Shown piece after piece: positions 20,051 to 28,185 of a stretch of DNA of 61,440 nt (position 1 is the stretch's first letter; the number at the start of each line of letters is the position of its first letter). The stretch lies in the NCBI RefSeq assembly GCF_900108395.1, contig NZ_FNXE01000016.1:1-61440 (forward strand). Reading direction: 5' to 3'. The notes below the pieces were generated by a model that was not told where the DNA came from, ran no database searches, and worked only from the letters and a program-made list of their open reading frames with translations. This DNA is from Paenimyroides marinum (GTDB lineage Bacteria; Bacteroidota; Bacteroidia; Flavobacteriales; Flavobacteriaceae). Both the position numbers and the translations under genes were made by a program.

Positions 20051-20668
20051 TTATTTCATATATGAACTATCACTTAATCGCTTAATGATCCTTTTACCTT
20101 TATTTGTTTGATAAAGAAAAGAAACACCTCCACTTATCCCATATAAATCAACTTTATTAAGGATATCAATATCAAAACGTAACCACATAGCATTAAATAT
20201 ACTTAAGGTATCTCCATGAGAAACAATAATTATATTTTCATCATCATTATTGATTAATTCTTCATAAAAAGGTAATAACCTTTCCCAAACATCATTTCTT
20301 GATTCTGCATCGCTAAAACACTTATCAAAAACTGTCAATTCTTCTTTTTCAATATTTTCTTTTAACCATTGCACAGATTTTCCAACTGCTCTTCCAAGAC
20401 CTCTTTCTTTCAATACATCCACAAACAGTGGCTTTATATTTAGCTCTTCCCCAACAATTTCAGCCGTCTGTCTCGTCCTTAAAAGATTAGAAGAATAGAG
20501 AGAAAAATTATTTTCTTTAACTTCTATCTTTAAATTACGCGCTATATTTTTTGCTTGTCGCTTTCCTTCTTCAGATAATTCCCAATCTGTCCATGATCCA
20601 ATCATTCCATTTGTATGATGAATAGATTCAGGATGTTGTATTGTGATGATATTTTTGTTCTTAAACAT
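20051..20668 (-). CDS. Histidine phosphatase family protein with an altered N-terminal motif
   Basis: Phosphoglycerate mutase-like fold, 205 residues. Instead of the usual RHG the N-terminus reads IQHPESIHH: the nucleophile H12 is present but the arginine before it is Q11. Other family features are kept: SWTDWELSEEGKRQA, the SSNLLRTRQTAEI segment with a phosphate-binding arginine, a central glutamate region (LKERGLGRAVG) and the second catalytic histidine H151 in IIIVSHGD. The substrate is unknown. It stands alone on the minus strand upstream of rpsU. A phosphatase subfamily with Q in this position seems more likely than decay, because the rest of the site is intact. Confidence 0.8.
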   Translation of the reverse strand: MFKNKNIITIQHPESIHHTNGMIGSWTDWELSEEGKRQAKNIARNLKIEVKENNFSLYSSNLLRTRQTAEIVGEELNIKPLFVDVLKERGLGRAVGKSVQWLKENIEKEELTVFDKCFSDAESRNDVWERLLPFYEELINNDDENIIIVSHGDTLSIFNAMWLRFDIDILNKVDLYGISGGVSFLYQTNKGKRIIKRLSDSSYMK

Positions 20669-20740
20669 TACTTCATATTTTTGAGATTATTACTAATTTA
20701 AGTTTAAAATAACCTAAACTAAAAAACAAACTAGCTAAAC

Positions 20741-20775
20741 AAAAAAGGAAAAACCACTACAGTCTTTCCTTTTTT
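20741..20775 (-). terminator. Terminator of the acyl-CoA dehydrogenase gene
   Basis: On the minus strand AAAAAAGGAAA pairs with TTTCCTTTTTT over a 13-nt loop, and a T-rich tract follows. It lies 25 nt after the stop codon at 20800. It is AT-rich, so strength is uncertain. Confidence 0.65.
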
Positions 20776-20799
20776 ATCTATTTTCTATCTTCTAAAAAA

Positions 20800-21942
20800 T
20801 TAGTCTTTTAAAAGATTTCTTGAAATTACTAATTTTTGAATTTCGGTTGTTCCTTCACCAATGGTGCACAATTTAGAATCGCGGAAGAACTTCTCTACCG
20901 GGAAATCTTTGGTATAACCATAACCGCCGTGAATCTGGATTGCTTCTGTTGCTACTTTCACACACACTTCAGAGGCATACATTTTTGCCATTGCACCGGC
21001 AGTTGTCATTGGTTTGTTGTTATTTTTTAAATAAGCTGCTTTGTGCAACAACAACTCTGAGCATTCAATTTCGGTAGCCATATCTGCCAATTTAAAGCCT
21101 ATTGCCTGAAATTGCGAAATAGGTTTACCAAACTGTATGCGCTCTTTAGAATATTTCAACGCCGCTTCGTAAGCTCCTTTAGCAATACCCAACGATAAAG
21201 CTCCGATAGAAATGCGTCCGCCGTCTAAAATTTTCATTGCCTGAATGAATCCTTCACCTACTTCACCTAAACGGTTGGCATCAGAAACACGGCAATTGTC
21301 AAAAATCAATTCTGCTGTTTCAGAAGCACGCATTCCCAATTTATTTTCTTTTTTACCTGATGAAAATCCCGGTGTTCCTTTTTCAATTACAAAAGCAGTC
21401 ATTCCGCGAGAATCGCCTTTTTCGCCTGTACGAACAATTACAACGGCAACATCACCGGAAATTGCGTGCGTGATAAAGTTTTTAGCTCCGTTAATCACCC
21501 ATTCGTCACCGTCTTTTACGGCTGTGGTAGCCATTCCACCTGCATCGGATCCGGTGTTATGTTCGGTTAGTCCCCAAGCACCGATCCACTCGCCGGTTGC
21601 TAATTTCGGAATCCATTTTTTCTTTTGTTCATCGTTTGCAAACGTTAAAATATGATTGGTACACAACGAATTGTGAGCTGCTACCGATAAACCAATAGAA
21701 GAATCTACTTTTGAGATTTCTTCTACAACAGTGATATATTCGTGGTATCCTAAACCAGATCCGCCTAATTCTTCGGGAACCAACACCCCCATATATCCCA
21801 TTTCTCCCAATTTTTTAAATAATTCTACAGGAAAAATCTGCTCTTCGTCCCATTTCATGATATTTGGACGGATTTCTTTTTCTGCAAAATCTTTGATTGA
21901 TTGTGCAATCATTGCTTGGGTTTCATTATACTCAAAATTCAT
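20800..21942 (-). CDS. Acyl-CoA dehydrogenase
   Basis: FAD-dependent acyl-CoA dehydrogenase, 380 residues, the standard length for short/branched-chain enzymes. It has the FAD/substrate motif WGLTEHNTGSDAGG, the signature IQFGKPISQFQAIGFKLADM and the C-terminal IHGGYGYTKDFPVEKFFRD. The catalytic base is E363 in IGEGTTEIQ, the position used by short-chain and butyryl-CoA type enzymes. It would oxidise acyl-CoA to 2-enoyl-CoA and pass electrons to electron-transfer flavoprotein. It lies 38 nt downstream of the helix-hairpin-helix gene but is functionally unrelated to it; exact chain-length preference cannot be read from the sequence. Confidence 0.95.
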   Translation of the reverse strand: MNFEYNETQAMIAQSIKDFAEKEIRPNIMKWDEEQIFPVELFKKLGEMGYMGVLVPEELGGSGLGYHEYITVVEEISKVDSSIGLSVAAHNSLCTNHILTFANDEQKKKWIPKLATGEWIGAWGLTEHNTGSDAGGMATTAVKDGDEWVINGAKNFITHAISGDVAVVIVRTGEKGDSRGMTAFVIEKGTPGFSSGKKENKLGMRASETAELIFDNCRVSDANRLGEVGEGFIQAMKILDGGRISIGALSLGIAKGAYEAALKYSKERIQFGKPISQFQAIGFKLADMATEIECSELLLHKAAYLKNNNKPMTTAGAMAKMYASEVCVKVATEAIQIHGGYGYTKDFPVEKFFRDSKLCTIGEGTTEIQKLVISRNLLKD

Positions 21943-21980
21943 TTTTAAACTTGTTATTGTTATTGTTTTTGCTTATTTTT

Positions 21981-22826
21981 CTAAAAATTCAAATATAACC
22001 TAATTATCTGTAATTTGTCAAGCGGAAAATTATTAATTTTTTCTAAATCTTCAATTTTTAATGGTTGATCGCTTTTACTTCTTAAAAGTACAATCTGCCG
22101 TGCGATGTATGGGCTAATGTATGGAATTTCAGCTAATTCTTCTTTACTTGCATTGTTGACATTTACTTTTTGTATTGCCTGTTTGTTAACAAAAGTATTT
22201 TGCTTTAAAACATTTACCGCTTCGGGACGCAACCCTTTTATGAAATTGATCTGATCTGTAGAAACAAACCCGTTGAGCCGCTCGCGTTCACTGATTACCG
22301 CGTTTGCATAATATTCGCCAATGCCTTTTATAGCGATTAATTGTTGGACTGTAGCTTTGTTTAAATCAATTTTTGTGACAGAAACGTTGGTTTGATTTTG
22401 AGACGATGGTCGGTTTTGGGTTTGTGTCCAATCCGGAAATTTAAAGTAAGGTGCATTTTTATTGAGCCACTCTGTTGAGACACCTGTTACTTTTTGAAAT
22501 TCTGCTGCCGAATTAACGTATTTTCCTGACGCCCGAAAAGCGACTAATTTATCAATTTCTTCAGTAGTCATTCCTAATTTGAACCCTTTGGCATCGGTTA
22601 TAAAATTGGGATTGAACGGCTGGGTTTCATAACTTTTCAACAACGCTTGTTTCTGACGATCAATCTGTAACTGTACTTCTTCATCGATTTCATAATTTGC
22701 CATTTCCTTTCCGTTATCTGTATTCTTAACAAAAAACAAGATCAATTGCAGAAGAACAATCAATAGTATTAAAGCGATAATGCCCGCACGCTGTTTTCTG
22801 GTAAAATAAGGTAACTGCACGTTCAT
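21981..22826 (-). CDS. Helix-hairpin-helix (ComEA-like) membrane-anchored protein
   Basis: 281 residues. One N-terminal transmembrane helix (about residues 14-33) is followed by a charged linker and repeated helix-hairpin-helix motifs: KGFKLGMTTEEIDKLVAF, VQQLIAIKGIGEYYANAVI, a degenerate third copy and EELAEIPYISPYIARQIVLL. ComEA-type domains bind DNA during uptake, and a similar protein in Bacteroidota is annotated as a DNA-binding competence-like factor, but uptake has not been shown from this sequence. Its start codon overlaps the stop of the DUF2851 gene (ATGA), which indicates translational coupling. Confidence 0.85.
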   Translation of the reverse strand: MNVQLPYFTRKQRAGIIALILLIVLLQLILFFVKNTDNGKEMANYEIDEEVQLQIDRQKQALLKSYETQPFNPNFITDAKGFKLGMTTEEIDKLVAFRASGKYVNSAAEFQKVTGVSTEWLNKNAPYFKFPDWTQTQNRPSSQNQTNVSVTKIDLNKATVQQLIAIKGIGEYYANAVISERERLNGFVSTDQINFIKGLRPEAVNVLKQNTFVNKQAIQKVNVNNASKEELAEIPYISPYIARQIVLLRSKSDQPLKIEDLEKINNFPLDKLQIIRLYLNF

Positions 22827-24088
22827 TTGTTCATTAATTTTATACCGATTTCACAATTTAAACACCGTCTTACATCACAATAATTCTTTTTTAGAAACAA
22901 TACCGACTGGCTGTCAAGTGACGACGACAAAGGCACCTGGAGTTTTTTAAACATATCGGTAATACTGTTTTGTTCCGGTTTTATCGATTGATAATGCTGT
23001 AAAATTTCATCTACCACATCGTTGCCCAACTGCTGATGATAAACGTACTGAAAAGGCAAAATGGTATTAATCAGCAACAAATTATAAAACGATGCTGTGA
23101 TTGACTTTTTACGGAGCTTATGCTCTTTCCCAAAAACGTAATGCGTTTGCCAGTAATTAGAAACTACGGCGCCCAACAACTGATTATTTACACATAAACT
23201 TTCTGGATGTCTTACCAAATCAAACATAAAAGGCTGTTGATTTACAAACGAAACAAACTGCATTAAACGAATTGTTGGAAAATTATCCGGACGTAATTTA
23301 TAGAATGTTGGTGCAGTAGCAACTTGCGTTAAACTATATTTCTGTTTTAAATAAGCATAGGTTTTTTGCAGTGTCCTAAAATAATAATCTTCTGTTTCTG
23401 CGGTTAACAGGTTGGCAGTTCCTAAAAACAATGCTTCCAGATGCTGCTCGTTCGTCCGCTCTTTTTTAACGATATTTAGAGGTAGCTTTTTTGCGATTTC
23501 ATAAAAGAAAGCCCCGTTAATATTCAGACCAAAATTTCGTAAAAGCATCCGGTAGAATGATTCTTCCCAATTGTTATTGGTTTGTTTTAATTCCTGAACA
23601 ATGCGGTTTGTAAACTGTTCTAATCGTTCAATCATTAATTTTTCTTTCCACAACAACCAATCAAACGAATTAAAATGATTGATGTAATCTTCGCAAAAAA
23701 TATATTTGGGTTTCTTTTTAAACTGATGGTACGCATTAAAAACATTTTCGGCAACGTAATCTTTTAAAACAAGCGTGGGAATTTCGGTTCCGTTTGCTCT
23801 TAAAACCGATAAATCATTATTCCAAACCACATGTAAAATAACGTTTTCGTAAGCCGGATCAATCTCGTGATGATGTGCATACCAATCTGAAGCGTTGACG
23901 TGTATTTCTACATTGCCCGCCCAAAGTTGCTTATCGATATACATTCGGGCATTAAAAAAATCGGGACCGTGGGTTCCTAAAAAGAGTCCAAAATCTTTTA
24001 TTACAATTTCATTGCCCTGAACTGTTTTAAGGGGAGTATTATTAAGCTTTTTAAATCTCCATACATAATGTAAAAAATCTTCTTTCAT
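22823..24088 (-). CDS. DUF2851 family protein
   Basis: Protein of 421 residues matching the Bacteroidota family DUF2851, recognised by the N-terminal pattern HYVWRFKKLNNTPLKT, the segments GPDFFNARMYIDKQLWAGN and VEIHVNASDWYAHHH, and the C-terminal cysteine cluster CDVRRCLNCEIG (three cysteines that could bind metal). No signal peptide. The WAGNVEIHVNASDW core with its histidines and acidic residues has a nuclease-like look, but that is a guess. It is the first gene of a unit with the helix-hairpin-helix gene and overlaps it by four bases. Confidence 0.85.
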   Translation of the reverse strand: MKEDFLHYVWRFKKLNNTPLKTVQGNEIVIKDFGLFLGTHGPDFFNARMYIDKQLWAGNVEIHVNASDWYAHHHEIDPAYENVILHVVWNNDLSVLRANGTEIPTLVLKDYVAENVFNAYHQFKKKPKYIFCEDYINHFNSFDWLLWKEKLMIERLEQFTNRIVQELKQTNNNWEESFYRMLLRNFGLNINGAFFYEIAKKLPLNIVKKERTNEQHLEALFLGTANLLTAETEDYYFRTLQKTYAYLKQKYSLTQVATAPTFYKLRPDNFPTIRLMQFVSFVNQQPFMFDLVRHPESLCVNNQLLGAVVSNYWQTHYVFGKEHKLRKKSITASFYNLLLINTILPFQYVYHQQLGNDVVDEILQHYQSIKPEQNSITDMFKKLQVPLSSSLDSQSVLFLKKNYCDVRRCLNCEIGIKLMNK

Positions 24089-24144
24089 AATAAAAAAGCT
24101 TTCTATAAATTTAAATTGAAAATTTTAAATATCCTAATTATCAG

Positions 24145-24152
24145 TACATTTG
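24145..24152 (+). promoter_or_regulatory. Probable -7 promoter element
   Basis: TACATTTG matches TAnnTTTG and lies 15 nt before the ATG at 24168. The best upstream TTG is 26 nt away, longer than the consensus spacing, so only the -7 part is convincing. Confidence 0.45.
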
Positions 24153-24167
24153 TGTAAATTTTGTTAT

Positions 24168-24572
24168 ATGAAAAAGGTTATTTTTTTGTTTTGCTTATTT
24201 AGCTTTTCTTGCTTTTCGCAAGAAGAAAAGCACCCGATAGACGATGCTATGAATCGGTGTTTAAATGATGCCATAACAACTGCAGAACAACGAAATTGCG
24301 TGAAAGAAGCCTACGAAAAATGGGATATTTTATTAAATGAAAGTTACCGTCAATTTCTAAACAAGTTATCCAAAAATGAAAAAGAATTATTAGTTACCGC
24401 TCAACGTAACTGGATAAAATTTCGGGATGCAGAATTCGCGTTTATTAACTTGTATTACTACCAACAAGAAAAAGGAACACTTTTCTTTGTGATGGGTGAT
24501 TTCAGAAAGATGGAAATGGTCAAAAAACGAGCACTCGAAATTCAGGAGTATATACAGTCGCTTGAGAATTAA
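24168..24572 (+). CDS. Secreted LprI/DUF1311-like protein
   Basis: 134 residues from the ATG at 24168 (MKKVIFLFCLFSFSCFSQ), a signal peptide. An in-frame TTG at 24150 adds six residues but lies in the promoter element and is not a likely start. The mature part has the DUF1311/LprI pattern: spaced cysteines (MNRCLNDAITTAEQRNC), LNESYRQFLNKLS and the hallmark AQRNWIKFRDAE. LprI of Mycobacterium is a lysozyme inhibitor; most relatives have no tested function. It stands alone on the plus strand and converges on the PLP-CBS gene. Confidence 0.82.
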   Translation: MKKVIFLFCLFSFSCFSQEEKHPIDDAMNRCLNDAITTAEQRNCVKEAYEKWDILLNESYRQFLNKLSKNEKELLVTAQRNWIKFRDAEFAFINLYYYQQEKGTLFFVMGDFRKMEMVKKRALEIQEYIQSLEN

Positions 24573-24583
24573 GATATAAATGA

Positions 24584-24615
24584 AAAATCCCCGAAGGTCA
24601 GCTTTCGGGGATTTT
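24584..24615. terminator. Bidirectional terminator
   Basis: AAAATCCCCGAA and TTCGGGGATTTT form a 12-bp stem with A-tracts and T-tracts on both sides. It lies between the ends of the convergent LprI-like and PLP-CBS genes and can serve both. Confidence 0.9.
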
Positions 24616-24617
24616 GG

Positions 24618-25979
24618 TTATTTAATTGAATTAATGATGTCGTATTTAGTAATGATGTGGAATTTTCCATTTTCCAGATCCACTAAAACCGCATTGTTTT
24701 CTTTAGTAATCAGTTTAGAAACTTCGGCTACTTTTGTCTTTCTGTTTACCACCGGATAAGGTTTCCCCATGACTTCGCGAATAGGTTTTTCGGCAATATT
24801 TGCATCAACCATATAAGCTGCAAACAAATCGCTATCTTCTACCGATCCGGCAAAACCATCTTTATCAATTACAGGAATCTGTGATATTTTATATTTTCTG
24901 ATACGTTCTAAAGCGTGCGAAACCAATTCTTCGGTACGGACAGTTACCAATGGTTTATCGATATGATTTTTAATTAAATCTGCGGCAGTAACTACTTCAT
25001 CTTCTAAATATCCGCGTTCGCGCATCCAGTCATCGTTGAAGATTTTACCGATGTAACGAGAACCAGAATCGTGAAACAATACCACAACTACATCGTCCGG
25101 CTTTAACTCACCTTTCATTTGCAACAAACCTTTAATGGCTGATCCTGATGACATGCCCACAAAAAGACCTTCTTCTAATGCCAGTTTTCTACAATAAACC
25201 GCCGCATCTTTATCGGTAACTTTTGTAAAATGATCGATGATAGAAAAATCAACATTTTTTGGAAGAATATCTTCTCCGATGCCTTCGGTTACATACGAAT
25301 AAACTTCGTTTTCATCAAAAATTCCGGTTTCGTGGTATTTTTTAAAAACAGATCCATACGTATCAACTCCCCAAATTTTCACATCTGGATTTTGTTCTTT
25401 CAGATATTTCCCAATACCTGAAATGGTTCCGCCCGTTCCTACACCAACAATAAAATGTGTCACTTTACCATCGGTTTGATTCCAGATTTCAGGTCCGGTT
25501 TGCAAATAATTAGCTTTTGTATTTGACGGATTATCATATTGATTTACGTACCATGAATTAGGCGTTTCTTCTGCCAATCGTTTTGAAACAGAGTAATAAG
25601 AACGTGGATCTTCAGGTTCTACATCGGTGGGACAAACAACCACTTTCGCACCAACAGCACGTAAGATATCCATTTTTTCCTTAGATTGTTTATCAGTAAT
25701 TACGCAAATCAACTTGTATCCTTTTACAATGGCTGCCAACGCCAATCCCATTCCGGTATTTCCTGAAGTACCTTCGATGATGGTTCCACCTGGTTTTAAC
25801 CGTCCGTCTGCTTCAGCATCTTCTACCATTTGCAATGCCATACGGTCTTTACACGAATGCCCCGGATTAAAATATTCTACCTTTGCAAAAACTTTACAAG
25901 GCAAATCTTTTACAATATGGTTTAACTGCACCAAAGGTGTATTGCCAATGGTTTCTAATATATTTTTTGCGTAATTCAT
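24618..25979 (-). CDS. PLP-dependent cystathionine beta-synthase-like enzyme with CBS pair
   Basis: 453 residues from the ATG at 25979 (MNYAKNILETIGNTPLVQL); the frame runs nine codons further but this is the family start. The PLP domain (about 1-320) has the Schiff-base lysine K44 (HSCKDRMALQ), the substrate loop GTSGNTGMG and the phosphate loop VGTGGTISGIG. Two CBS motifs follow (about 330-453), as in eukaryotic cystathionine beta-synthase. It should condense serine or O-acetylserine with homocysteine or sulfide. The choice between cystathionine synthase and cysteine synthase is not settled by the sequence, although the CBS pair favours the former. It is preceded by a good TATCTTTG element. 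Confidence 0.9.
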   Translation of the reverse strand: MNYAKNILETIGNTPLVQLNHIVKDLPCKVFAKVEYFNPGHSCKDRMALQMVEDAEADGRLKPGGTIIEGTSGNTGMGLALAAIVKGYKLICVITDKQSKEKMDILRAVGAKVVVCPTDVEPEDPRSYYSVSKRLAEETPNSWYVNQYDNPSNTKANYLQTGPEIWNQTDGKVTHFIVGVGTGGTISGIGKYLKEQNPDVKIWGVDTYGSVFKKYHETGIFDENEVYSYVTEGIGEDILPKNVDFSIIDHFTKVTDKDAAVYCRKLALEEGLFVGMSSGSAIKGLLQMKGELKPDDVVVVLFHDSGSRYIGKIFNDDWMRERGYLEDEVVTAADLIKNHIDKPLVTVRTEELVSHALERIRKYKISQIPVIDKDGFAGSVEDSDLFAAYMVDANIAEKPIREVMGKPYPVVNRKTKVAEVSKLITKENNAVLVDLENGKFHIITKYDIINSIK

Positions 25980-25995
25980 TATTGATAAATTTCTA

Positions 25996-26003
25996 CAAAG
26001 ATA
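25996..26003 (-). promoter_or_regulatory. Probable -7 promoter element of the PLP-CBS gene
   Basis: TATCTTTG on the minus strand matches TAnnTTTG 16 nt before the ATG at 25979. Its presence here supports that start and excludes the longer frame. The -33 element is not clear. Confidence 0.5.
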
Positions 26004-26046
26004 CAATATGCTTTTTAGAAAAGAAAAAAGTTGTATTGCTACAACT

Positions 26047-28086
26047 TTAATTAAAGAAATTCCATTTCATACCTAATCTAAATGTTAAATCGCGGTACGG
26101 ATAGGTTGGTGTATTGTAATAATTATATCCGGTTAGCATAGCATTAAAATGATCTACATTGATGTAAATCTGTGCGGTTTTAATTTTAGCATTCAGAAAA
26201 AAATCAAACATTGGGAAATTACCAATTTTTATCTGATCCTGCACCACAAAATCGCCCAACACCGGATGGTATTCATTGGCATAGTATTTTGTAAAGTAAT
26301 TAAAAGTGATTCCCATTTGAAAAAACAGTGCTTTTTTAAAAGCATAGTCTTGAAAATAAATGGTATTTCTGGTTACAATTTGCGGTACGTTTAAAATATC
26401 ATCATCCTGTATCACCTGCTGAAACATTACCGTATTATCAAATCCCCACTTGTTAAACAGAAATTCTTTTTGAGCCTTAAGCATAAAGTAATTAATTGCC
26501 TTACCGTACTGTTTCGGACTTACCAGTAATTGGACGTATCTGCCATTTTCATTCAACGCAGTAGCGTCGTTACTAAAATATAATTTATCTGTAATGATTT
26601 GATAGGTTCCTTCTAAATTAATGAAAGGAGAGGCAATTCGGGCATTCAACGTACTGTATTTTTCGTTTGAAAAATCGTTTTGCCAGTTTAATTTGATAAA
26701 TCCACTTTGAAACAACTGGTAGGTATAATCAGGAATTCTGCTTTCTAAACGGTAAGTAGCTTCAATTCCGTAAGATTCATTCAGGTTAAATGCGGCATTG
26801 ATTTTTAAATCGGTTAATGGTTTCCCTACAACCGATTGTTTAAACGATGCATCGGCAACTACATTTTTCTTACTCAGCACATACGATCCGCCCAATGTAA
26901 CAATATCATCTTTTAACCGGTTGGCAATGCGGTTATTTTCTTCATCAAAAACTATTGATTGGTATCTGTGATTAAAATTATATACACCGACGCCTACAGC
27001 AAACAGACCAATTTTCTCTGAGTCAAAAGCTAAATCAAAGTTATTTTCAACACGTGTATGACGTACTTTATCGTGAATTCCTGTTGAAAATGCATTACCA
27101 AAATAAGGTATATTAAGATTACGAGGGTTTGAATTAGTTGATTTATATAAATTTGAAAAATATTCATAGACCAACTGGTGACGTATTAATGCTTTGTTAT
27201 TTTCTGACTTATTAAACTGAAAACTGTGATCGAAATACCCTCTTAATCCTTTAAATAAGGTGCTTGATTCTGCATAAGGATAAGCAAAATACACATTTAC
27301 ATTCTCTCTATTATTATAAGGTTCATTGGAACTCTCAAACTCACGGATATTCATCATTCCCGCGTTTTCTTCATTATAAATATCCTGGAAAGTAATGTGG
27401 TTTTTAAACTGATATCTTTTATTTTTCGTAAAATAACTTGAACCTATTCTAAAATTTCCGTTTGATGTTAGCTGATTCGCATATTTTCCTTGCGAACGCA
27501 ATCCGCGATAGCCAACAAATACATTGAATCGTTCAGAGGTATTTATAGCTATCAGCGCATCTAAATTTTGTCCTTTACCGGTAACACTTCGGTACATTAA
27601 TTCAGTAGCAGGTGTGGGCACGTTGTAATAACTGATGTCTTCTTTGTTTAAATACGAGAACCGGCGTGCGTTGAAACCAACGCTAATAATATTATTTACC
27701 TGAAGAAAATTAGGATCTAACGATTGAAAGGTCTGTCCGTCGTTATTAAACTGTAATAATCCAAAAATATCTTTACGCAGATAATTAAAGCTGTATTGCT
27801 TTTTAATCGTAAGAATCGTGTCGAACAAAGTACTTCCGGTTAGCTCATTATATATTTTGTAAGCAGAGATTGGTGCAACCGTATCACCTGCTTTTGTAAT
27901 AATTTTTTTTACATTAAGTGAATCATTCCCGGACATATCCACAGACGAAAAGCGATCAACAGATTTTATTTCTCCAAGTTTTGAAGAATTTAATGTAGTT
28001 CTCAATTTAGTTCTTTCATTGCTTTTCTTAACCTGAGCAAAGCTGCCCATAGAAAAAAGAAAAACAAAAAATAAAATAAAACGCAT
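26047..28086 (-). CDS. Putative outer-membrane porin (Porin_10-like)
   Basis: 679 residues from the ATG at 28086 (MRFILFFVFLFSMGSFAQ), an evident signal peptide; the open frame continues 24 codons upstream into the preceding terminator, so the longer start is rejected. The mature protein lacks a plug or carboxypeptidase-like domain and consists of alternating aromatic beta-strands (for example YAYPYAESSTLFKGLRGYFD and NTIYFQDYAFKKALFFQMG), ending YPYRDLTFRLGMKWNFFN with a terminal aromatic residue, as expected of an outer-membrane barrel. It resembles the putative porins annotated in Bacteroidota. Substrate unknown. Confidence 0.8.
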   Translation of the reverse strand: MRFILFFVFLFSMGSFAQVKKSNERTKLRTTLNSSKLGEIKSVDRFSSVDMSGNDSLNVKKIITKAGDTVAPISAYKIYNELTGSTLFDTILTIKKQYSFNYLRKDIFGLLQFNNDGQTFQSLDPNFLQVNNIISVGFNARRFSYLNKEDISYYNVPTPATELMYRSVTGKGQNLDALIAINTSERFNVFVGYRGLRSQGKYANQLTSNGNFRIGSSYFTKNKRYQFKNHITFQDIYNEENAGMMNIREFESSNEPYNNRENVNVYFAYPYAESSTLFKGLRGYFDHSFQFNKSENNKALIRHQLVYEYFSNLYKSTNSNPRNLNIPYFGNAFSTGIHDKVRHTRVENNFDLAFDSEKIGLFAVGVGVYNFNHRYQSIVFDEENNRIANRLKDDIVTLGGSYVLSKKNVVADASFKQSVVGKPLTDLKINAAFNLNESYGIEATYRLESRIPDYTYQLFQSGFIKLNWQNDFSNEKYSTLNARIASPFINLEGTYQIITDKLYFSNDATALNENGRYVQLLVSPKQYGKAINYFMLKAQKEFLFNKWGFDNTVMFQQVIQDDDILNVPQIVTRNTIYFQDYAFKKALFFQMGITFNYFTKYYANEYHPVLGDFVVQDQIKIGNFPMFDFFLNAKIKTAQIYINVDHFNAMLTGYNYYNTPTYPYRDLTFRLGMKWNFFN

Positions 28087-28137
28087 ACAGCCAAATTTTA
28101 CACAAAAGTACATTTTTTTGACAACTATAACGCATAA

Positions 28138-28166
28138 AAAAAGAGATGCAAATTGCATCTCTTTTT
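28138..28166 (-). terminator. Terminator after susD (first pair)
   Basis: AAAAAGAGATGCAA and TTGCATCTCTTTTT form a 14-bp stem around a single central base. On the minus strand it is followed by a T-run, and it begins 20 nt past the SusD-like stop codon at 28186. Confidence 0.9.
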
Positions 28167-28185
28167 AATTATATTAATTTACTGA

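Noticed and set aside
28087..28158. 24-codon N-terminal extension of the putative porin
   Set aside because: It would place translation through the terminator of the preceding operon and put extra residues before a perfect signal peptide at 28086.
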